Below, piece by piece: positions 25,557 through 32,500 of a DNA stretch of 64,000 bases. Position numbers and translations under genes: made by a program. Each line of letters opens with the position of its first letter. Within the stretch, counting starts at the first letter, position 1. Below the pieces are notes generated by a model. That model made no database searches. It was not told where the DNA came from and saw only the letters and a list, made by a program, of their open reading frames with translations. Location of the stretch: the NCBI GenBank assembly GCA_037127915.1, contig JBAXXL010000002.1, positions 98,253 through 162,252 of the forward strand. Direction: 5' to 3'. The stretch is from JBAXXL01 sp037127915 (lineage in GTDB: Bacteria > Bacteroidota > Ignavibacteria > Kapaibacteriales > UBA2268).

Positions 25557-26180
25557 ATGAAAAAAGCCGAAATTATACCGGAACCGACGTTAAGAAGATT
25601 ATCAAGTTATCTTCTATATCTCTTGCAAATGCGTGAAAAAAAGATTCGCACCGTATCGAGCACAATGATAGCGAACGAATTATTCATCGAAAGCGGCAAA
25701 GTTAGAAAGGATTTCCAGTATGCTAAAATTAAGGGAAGACCAAAACGCGGATACGATGTTAATCATCTGATTGTAGAAATAGATAAAATTTTGAAATGGG
25801 ATGGACCCAAACCTGCTTTGCTTGTTGGTGTTGGAAGCCTCGGTACTGCATTGCTTGGTTATCACAATTTTCAGCGCTATGGAATTCGCTTTGTAGCCGC
25901 ATTCGATAACGACCCGAGTAAAATAGGCCAACCGGTTTTTGATATGGTTATTGAAAGTTTGGCAAATATTAAAAAAGTAATAAAAGCCAAAAGTATTGAA
26001 ATAGCTGTGCTAACCGTGCCCGAAGAAATAGCGCAGGAAGTAGCGGATATTTTGGTAAAAAGCAAAATAAAAGCAATTTGGAATTTTGCTCCTGTACGTT
26101 TGAAAGTGCCTGAAAATGTGATTGTTGAGCACGCGCGCTTTGCACAGAGTTTGGCAGTGTTAACCTATAAAATAGGATAA
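25557..26180 (+). CDS. rex: Redox-sensing transcriptional repressor Rex
   Basis: 207 residues. The N-terminal winged helix (~1-80: PTLRRLSSYLLYLLQM, VSSTMIANELFIESGKVRKD) binds operator DNA. The C-terminal Rossmann domain has the dinucleotide loop VGVGSLGTALLGY and the DNDPSKIG segment. Rex releases DNA when NADH/NAD+ is high and thus derepresses fermentation and respiratory genes. No clear Rex operator (TTGTGAA-like inverted repeat) stands out next to it, although TTTTGTGAAAAATATTAC at 25517-25534 has a TTGTGAA half, so autoregulation is possible. The gene is followed by a terminator before murC. Confidence 0.93.
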   Translation: MKKAEIIPEPTLRRLSSYLLYLLQMREKKIRTVSSTMIANELFIESGKVRKDFQYAKIKGRPKRGYDVNHLIVEIDKILKWDGPKPALLVGVGSLGTALLGYHNFQRYGIRFVAAFDNDPSKIGQPVFDMVIESLANIKKVIKAKSIEIAVLTVPEEIAQEVADILVKSKIKAIWNFAPVRLKVPENVIVEHARFAQSLAVLTYKIG

Positions 26181-26223
26181 TACATTTTTATTTAAAATTT
26201 GATAAAAAAAAATGTTAATTTTG

Positions 26224-26255
26224 AACCCATAGCCCTTAGCTATGGGTTGTTTTTT
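26224..26255 (+). terminator. Rho-independent terminator between rex and murC
   Basis: Ten-base perfect arms AACCCATAGC / GCTATGGGTT with a CCTTA loop, then GTTTTTT. It lies 14 bp before the murC ATG, so it separates the two transcripts or sits in the murC leader. Confidence 0.82.
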
Positions 26256-26269
26256 AATTTGGAGCTTTT

Positions 26270-27637
26270 ATGTTTACGACTATAAAAAAAATCCACTTTG
26301 TTGGAATTGGCGGAATAGGAATGAGCGGCATAGCCGAAATACTATTAAATCAGGGATTTGAAATAACCGGTTCGGATGTTCAGCGTGGCGAGAATATTAA
26401 ATACCTCGAAAAGAAGGGAATAAAAATATTCATTGGTCACAAATCATCCAATATCGGCGGAGCTGAAGTAGTAGTATATTCCAGTGCTGTAAATCCGCTG
26501 AGCAATCCCGAGACTGTTGCCGCTACACAATTAAATATACCGATAATAAGACGTGCCGAAATGCTCGCTGAAGCCGCTCGCTTGAATTATTGCTTAGCAG
26601 TAGCCGGAACTCACGGTAAGACGACAACCACCTCGATTGTGGCGTTAATAATGATACGTGCCGGGTTCGACCCGACTGTAATAGTTGGCGGAAGATTGAA
26701 AGATTTTGGCGGAACCAACGCCAGATTGGGAAAAGGCGATTGGACAGTCGTTGAAGCCGATGAATATGACAGGTCATTTTTGCAATTATCACCAACAATT
26801 GCTGTAATAAATAATATTGAACTTGAACATATAGATATATATGCCGATTTGGACGATATAAAAGCAACATTCACTGAATTTGCGAATAAAGTGCCGTTTT
26901 ACGGTTTAGTAGCTCTTGGTATGGATGATATTGGTGTAAAAGATATTATGACTAATATCAATAAGAATATCGTTACTTTTGGTTTATCGAAACACGCCGA
27001 TGTAAGAGCAACCGATGTGAAGCACGATAAAACAAGAACCACTTGTAATGTTGTCGAAAATGGCGTTATATTAGGTGAATTAGTTGTTAATATTGCAGGT
27101 TTGCACAATCTGAAAAATGCTCTTGCCGCAACTGCCGTAGCAAGACGTTTGGGTATAGATTTTCCTACTATTTGCTCTGCCATTGCCGATTTCAAAGGTG
27201 TTTACCGCCGATTTGACATTAAAGGCGAAAAGCACGGAGTATTGGTAGTGGATGATTACGCGCACCATCCAACAGAAGTGGAAGCCGCTTTGGATGCCGC
27301 TCAAAACGGTTTCAACCGCAGAGTTGTTTGCGTATTCCAACCGCACACATATTCCAGAACCAAAGAGTTATGTCATGACTTCGGCAGTGCTTTCGACAAT
27401 GCGGATTTGTTGATAGTTACCGATGTTTACCCGGCACGGGAATTGCCGATAGAAGGTGTAACGGGAAGGATAATAGCCGATGCCGTTACCGAAAGAGGTC
27501 ATAAAAGCGTAACATATATGCCGGAATTAGACGCGGCTTATTCTTATGTAAAAAGAATTTTGCGCGAGGGTGACCTCTTAATCACTCTTGGTGCCGGAAA
27601 TGTTTGCGATATAGCCGAACGCTTTATGAAAGATTAA
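26270..27637 (+). CDS. murC: UDP-N-acetylmuramate--L-alanine ligase
   Basis: 455 residues, normal length. It ligates L-alanine to UDP-MurNAc using ATP, the first amino-acid addition in peptidoglycan synthesis, in the cytoplasm. Evidence is the N-terminal Rossmann loop HFVGIGGIGMSGIAEIL, the ATP loop GTHGKTTTTS (113-118 core), EADEYDRSF, the metal/phosphate region INNIELEHIDIY, and the C-terminal DDYAHHPTEVEA. A GGAG ribosome site precedes the ATG. Unusually, it is not within a dcw cluster here: the neighbours are rex and a repeat field. Confidence 0.95.
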   Translation: MFTTIKKIHFVGIGGIGMSGIAEILLNQGFEITGSDVQRGENIKYLEKKGIKIFIGHKSSNIGGAEVVVYSSAVNPLSNPETVAATQLNIPIIRRAEMLAEAARLNYCLAVAGTHGKTTTTSIVALIMIRAGFDPTVIVGGRLKDFGGTNARLGKGDWTVVEADEYDRSFLQLSPTIAVINNIELEHIDIYADLDDIKATFTEFANKVPFYGLVALGMDDIGVKDIMTNINKNIVTFGLSKHADVRATDVKHDKTRTTCNVVENGVILGELVVNIAGLHNLKNALAATAVARRLGIDFPTICSAIADFKGVYRRFDIKGEKHGVLVVDDYAHHPTEVEAALDAAQNGFNRRVVCVFQPHTYSRTKELCHDFGSAFDNADLLIVTDVYPARELPIEGVTGRIIADAVTERGHKSVTYMPELDAAYSYVKRILREGDLLITLGAGNVCDIAERFMKD

Positions 27638-27642
27638 AATCA

Positions 27643-27678
27643 GTTTGTAAAGTTTGTAAAGTTTGTAAAGTTAGTAAA
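27643..27678 (+). repeat. 9-bp tandem repeat GTTTGTAAA after murC stop
   Basis: Three exact GTTTGTAAA units and one GTTAGTAAA, starting 5 bp after the murC stop codon. Related arrays follow the stops of enolase (56651), nuoJ (35533 leftwards) and the VWA protein (45712). Confidence 0.8.
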
Positions 27679-27702
27679 CAGAAGAAGATATCTGTCTTTT
27701 TT

Positions 27703-27739
27703 AGATGGGCTCCAATTTCAAATTGGAGTCCATCTTTTG
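27703..27739 (+). terminator. Rho-independent terminator of murC
   Basis: Sixteen-base arms (AGATGGGCTCCAATTT / AAATTGGAGTCCATCT, one G-U wobble) with a 1-nt centre, then TTTT. Confidence 0.82.
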
Positions 27740-27752
27740 CGTTAAAGCCCTC

Positions 27753-27776
27753 GTTCCAAAGCTCCTGATTGGGAAC
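27753..27776. repeat. AGCTTTGGAAC-family palindrome, inverted
   Basis: GTTCCAAAGCTCC and GATTGGGAAC; the inverse of the 57849 copy with a decayed arm. Confidence 0.6.
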
Positions 27777-27921
27777 TTTTTTGCTCTGAAAGATATTAAT
27801 GTCAATAACCGCGGGTGAAACACGGTGGAATATTGTAATAATCTGATAAATAAGAAAATAAAAATGATAAGACTATCATAAAATGCTTAATAAATGGCAG
27901 AATTAACCTCGTAGAAGCCTC
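27777..27921. other. Non-coding stretch without recognised elements
   Basis: Part of the 27.6-29.1 kb gene-poor zone. I see no gene, hairpin or repeat here; it leads into the first 21-bp array. Confidence 0.5.
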
Positions 27922-28059
27922 GTGAAACGGCGAACGACTTCTGTGAAAAGGCTAACGACCTCTGTGAAAAGGCGAACGACCTCTGTGAAATGGCGAACGA
28001 CCACTGTGAAATGGCGAACGACCTCTGTGAAATGGTGAACGACCTCTGTGAAATGGAGG
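27922..28059 (+). repeat. 21-bp tandem array 1
   Basis: Units GTGAAAAGGCGAACGACCTC (plus a final T) start at 27922, 27943, 27964, 27985, 28006 and 28027, with a partial unit at 28048; the period is exactly 21 bp. One frame stays open from 27915 to 28166 and would encode the heptad EKANDLC, but the first ATG is inside the array (27990) and no ribosome site is seen. Confidence 0.88.
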
Positions 28060-28164
28060 AAAGACTAAAAAAGACGTCTCTTTTGGTTCGCTCGCTTTAT
28101 TTTTTCGCTTATACGCTCTCTCTTTTGTTTAATAACCCCAATTTTTATTTCAATAAAGTCGTTT

Positions 28165-28260
28165 ATTGAGGTAAAAACTCTGTTAGTTGAGGTAAAAACT
28201 TATCTTTCTGAGACAAAAACTCATCTTATTGAGGTTTTTCCTTGTCTTTCTGAGTGATAT
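28165..28260 (+). repeat. 21-bp tandem array 2
   Basis: A different, degenerate sequence (TTGAGGTAAAAACTC type) with the same 21-bp spacing: TGAG lies at 28167, 28188, 28209, 28230 and 28251. It begins ~110 bp after array 1. Confidence 0.78.
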
Positions 28261-28345
28261 TATGATTTCTTGTAAGAATCGACAAAAATAAAAAGGTCTA
28301 ATTCCTTGAATAAGACCTTTCTCAAAAATTTATTTATCCTTTTCT

Positions 28346-28474
28346 TTACTCCTTCACAAATTTCTTTATATACTGCATTCCATCAGATTCGATGGTAATA
28401 ATATACATACCCGATGGTTGTGATGATAAATCGATTTGATAATCGGAAGTACCGGATAGGAGTAACCCGTCAAT
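28346..28474 (-). pseudogene. T9SS sorting-domain remnant 1
   Basis: The minus-strand frame ends in a stop at 28346 and reads SSQPSGMYIITIESDGMQYI then KKFVKE, a clear CTD tail. Upstream, the frame hits a stop and is replaced by the mini-palindrome cluster that starts at 28480. The rest of the cargo gene is gone. Confidence 0.75.
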
Positions 28475-28479
28475 ATTTC

Positions 28480-28730
28480 ATTCCTACGGAATTCATTCAA
28501 TCAGAACTTCATATTTCCTATTAATATGGCATCACTACGTGATTGAACAGTATAGTAGTACTTTATCGCAAAGTAGTTGAACAGCGTAGCTGTGCTATAT
28601 CAATAGAAAATAAGATTAGATTGCAATTTGAGCAACGTAGTTGCGGAATATTTCTTCAATCCGGAAAGGATGGAATTTTTATAGAAAATGGAAAACCGAT
28701 GGGTCGCAAAACCCTGAAAGGGTGAAATAA
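28480..28730. repeat. Cluster of 13-bp mini-palindromes
   Basis: Units of five-base arms and a three-base centre: ATTCCTACGGAAT (28480), ATCACTACGTGAT (28531), ACAGCGTAGCTGT (28581), GCAACGTAGTTGC (28632), ACCCTGAAAGGGT (28711). A similar ATCCGGAAAGGAT (28659) has shorter arms. The last two recur together at 54927-55007. The cluster lies between two CTD remnants. No real gene is seen in it. Confidence 0.8.
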
Positions 28731-28764
28731 ATTGATTTTATTTATTATAGTTTTCATATTTTAT

Positions 28765-29136
28765 TTACTCTACAAGAAATTTATAACTAAATTGTTCTGT
28801 TCCGGATTTTATTGAAAGTATGTATATGCCAAGTGGTAGGTTTTGATTAACACGAATATAGTTTTTTCCAACAATAAAATTTTGAATACCTAGATTCATA
28901 ATAGTTTTACCGGTTAAATCATAGATTATTGATTCTCCGATGAAGGCTTTGTTGGAAACATACTCAAATTGATTGTTTTTGTATAATAAACTCTCTAAAT
29001 CCATTATTAGCTCGTTTCCAACTGAAACGGTATCCAACTTTAATAGTGCCAAATCACCAAAATAGCCGGAAAAAAGAACGAATTCGTTATTTACATCAAC
29101 AAAACCAGCTTGAAATTTGTATATATTTATAGATGT
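28765..29136 (-). pseudogene. T9SS cargo C-terminal remnant 2
   Basis: The frame is open on the minus strand from 29136 to a stop at 28765, without a credible start (only TTG codons and no ribosome site). It reads AGFVDVNNEFVLFSGYFGDL, then IIYDLTGKTIMNL, then GIYILSIKSGTEQFSYKFLV: a beta-propeller edge followed by a T9SS CTD. The 5' part of the gene is missing, since an in-frame stop lies just upstream. Confidence 0.7.
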
Positions 29137-29160
29137 TTATTATGAATCAGTACTTTCAAT

Positions 29161-29451
29161 TTATTTCTTTTTTATTGTCTTAATAAGAGAAGTAATAATC
29201 AAAAAAGTAGGTATAAACATAAATCCTTGTATTATAAAAACTGGATATATTATATCGCTTATAGCAAATCGGAATCCAAAACTAATAACATTAATTGGAA
29301 AAGTAATCAATATACCAATCAATGCCCAATCACCATATAACAAATCATCTGGATAAATAGCGCAAATTGATATGATACTTAATCCTACATAGAAAATCGA
29401 AATCCAAAAAGCTAATTTATTGTCCTTTATGTATTTAATTATTTTTATCAT
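29161..29451 (-). CDS. Small three-helix membrane protein
   Basis: 96 residues with hydrophobic segments at ~14-32, ~43-60 and ~66-88 (IIYPVFIIQGFMFIPTFLII) and basic ends (MIKIIKYIKDNK, SLIKTIKKK). Ribosome site weak (GAG close to ATG). The family is not recognised. It stands alone between the cargo remnants and the PorU2-like gene. It could be a genuine small membrane protein or the remains of one. Confidence 0.5.
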   Translation of the reverse strand: MIKIIKYIKDNKLAFWISIFYVGLSIISICAIYPDDLLYGDWALIGILITFPINVISFGFRFAISDIIYPVFIIQGFMFIPTFLIITSLIKTIKKK

Positions 29452-29544
29452 TATCTCAAATAATCATAGTAGTGTCTTAAAAAATTGCGCCCAACTCATT
29501 TATTTACGTACTCTCAATAAACAATAATTAAAATTACAAACTCA

Positions 29545-32500
29545 TTATCTTACGAACATAAAATTCCCGTCTGCCGGTTCAGCCCAAGATTCACTATCCA
29601 AATAAATTTTGTAGAAATAGGCTCCTTGCGGGATGAGCCTCCCTTCTGTATCGTGGCAATCCCATTCGATAATGTTTTTACCGATGACAATCGGCTTTAT
29701 GAGCGTTTTAACCGGTTTGCCTGAGTAATTATAAATTTCTATCCTAGCTTGACCTTCATTGAGCGGTGCTTTGATGTTATAAACAAAATTTGTAACATCC
29801 GAGGCAGGGTTAGGGAAATTTATCGCATCGGTTACAAAAAGGTTCAGCGAAACGTTTACCCTTACTAATAGTGTTGATATGTTTCCATTCGGATCTTCAG
29901 CAATAATTCTGATAGTATTAGCACCCAATAGCGCATTATCACCGTAAAGAAGTTTTGGCGGGATGAGTTCAATTTTCGCTTTTAAATCCCCGCCTCTTCC
30001 ATAAGATATGAATTTATATTTCACCGTAGTTGGGTCCGGTTGATGGATTCCATTTATAAAAACGTTTATCTTGGAAGAATCGGTTATTGCTAATGGTGAA
30101 TTATCGCTAATAGTTATCTCGATTGTTGGTTGCTCGGTTACATAATCTCCTTCCGCAACGTGTTTTCCGTCAACTAATAAATCAATTTCAGGTTTTATCG
30201 TATCGACATTAATTTTGAAACTTGTGCCGGCGTTATTATTGAAATAATAATTTTCGTTTGTAATATCGCCGTAGTTAGTGAAAATATCAATTTTGTTTTC
30301 ACCATTAAAATTGTCGGTGTAGGTAGAGTATGCAAATTCTTTAATTTCATTCGCATCAAATTGGTCTAATTTTATTATCGAATCTAATATAGCGTCTTTT
30401 CCAAATCTTACATAAACCTGGTTTTCCAATGCGTCCGAGCGGAGTGCTATATTTTGAACACTGAATTGCAATTTCAGCTTATCACCTCTTAGAAATTCGG
30501 ATTGATTTAATGTGATAGAGCTTTCTTTTACAGCGATTTCAGGAGATGGAATGAAATTACAACTTATATTATCAATATATATGCGATTTTCCGGTTTCGA
30601 TGATTCTAAATCAATTGACTGCCGGAATAAAAATCCTTCCAACGAAATATAAGGGTACTCTTTTGCAGAAATATCCGATATATCGATAGAAGTTTTATTT
30701 GTATCGGATTTAAGCAGCACTCTTGAACCCGCTTTATCATAACCGTAAACATCGAAAATCCATTTTGTTAAAGCGAAGTTTGCAAATCCGCCGATTTCGA
30801 AAGAACCCCACGTACGGGCTGGACCATATTTCGGAGTCGCGAAATTTCCACTTTTTAAAAATCGGGTATAATAGCCGTCTAATTTAACAGTATCCAATGT
30901 ACTATCAATCAATTCATGGGCTTGCCCCGGCATAAGCCCCTTCCTGCCGAACATATCGAATGAATATCGCCAGCCGCCCCACCAATAATCTATTTCCGGA
31001 CCGTCGGTTGAATCAATCAAAGACGAACCATATTTATTAAGGTAAAACTGTAACGAATCCAAACCGCCAACTCTTTCGGGTGCGTTTTTTGGAACGAGTT
31101 TTTCAATTAATATAGGAACTCTCCATGCCTGCCCGCTACTAGCAACAAAAAGATATTCATCATCTCTAACAGAATCTTTTAAAAATTTTACCAATGCTGG
31201 ACCAGTGGTTGTTTTGTACCAATCCGGCTCATCTGAATGAACCCAAGTGTCGTAGAATCTTACTTTACCTTGTGTTTCATTTTCAGCTACTGGAATCGTA
31301 ACCAAGGCGATTCCTATATGATATTGACCAACTATATAAATAGGTCCGCCGACATTCATATAAATGTACGGGTATGCACCACCAGCCGGTGGACAATATG
31401 AAATCAAATGATAAGGATAATCTTTATCGTTTATATATATCCGATTGTTTTGAACAGATAAATTATTTAAAGTGAAATTATTAAAATGTATGTCATTATC
31501 AAATTCCATCCGAGTTTGATTTTTTTCTAATGTTTCTTGTGTTTTTATTGGTATTGTTAACCAATCCGATTCAGTGTCCCCGCCAACGACTTTAGACTTT
31601 GCTTTAATAACGTAGATTTTATCATTATCTAATTTTACTGAAGGATGCCACTCAATAAAGTTTTCGTCGATTTTTATTTCTGTTTCCTTAGATTGGGTAA
31701 CATCTTTTTCAATTCCATTTTCATATTCGGTTATTTCAAAGCTGTATATAAATTGGTTTTCTTTTGATATAGGATTTATTACTCGAATTATCGGATTTTT
31801 GGAGCTGATATTCCAATATGGGAATGGTTCAAGCGGTAGTAAACCTTCTTTAAATACATCAAATTCAGCAGTTGTAGTGTTATTTTCAACATTGGTTTCA
31901 CTAATCAATCTATTCGGGTCAATCGTTACGGTAACATTGTGCTTACCACTCATATCTTTAATCGGAAGATAGACGCTGAAACTATCAGCCAAGCATAGTG
32001 GAGCTATTTTGACAGTATATGTATCAATTTTGTCTGCATATTGACGTGTTATTAAAACGTCAATGCTGTCGCTTGTGCAATAACCTGCATTATGGATTTT
32101 AGCTTTGAATTTAACAAAATTATTGGTTTCCAAAATTGTCTTTCCCTCGGTTTCGGGATGCACTTCCATATCACTTTTAGTAAGATACAAATCAATGTCC
32201 TCAGCGATTCTTAATCGTGTTAATGGGTCGCCAAGCAAGTGAACATAAATTTTGGTTATTCTATAACTATTCCCCCAAGAAGTTTTGTTTTTATTCTTTC
32301 CATAATTATATATATCACCAATTCTACGTAACTTAATATTTGGGTCTGATATTGATTTTAAAAAATCCATCAGTAACCAACTCGTTTCTGTGACAAAACT
32401 TCCTGCCGCCGAACCGATCGCGGCTATATGACCGCTACGTGGACTAAGAAGATAGCTTTCGTTTCTTGAAACCGGAAAATTCGGAAGAGCAAAATTTCCT

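Noticed and set aside
26181..26269. Riboswitch or attenuator before murC
   Set aside because: Only one simple terminator hairpin is present, with no alternative pairing or known aptamer pattern; a plain rex terminator explains it.
27915..28166. Possible heptad-repeat protein from 21-bp array 1
   Set aside because: There is no start codon before the array, no ribosome site, and the frame runs on into unrelated sequence; kept only as a repeat.
27922..28260. CRISPR array
   Set aside because: Units are contiguous with no unique spacers, and no cas gene is near.
28543..28725. 60-codon plus-strand frame
   Set aside because: It consists almost entirely of the mini-palindrome cluster, so it is an artefact of repeats.
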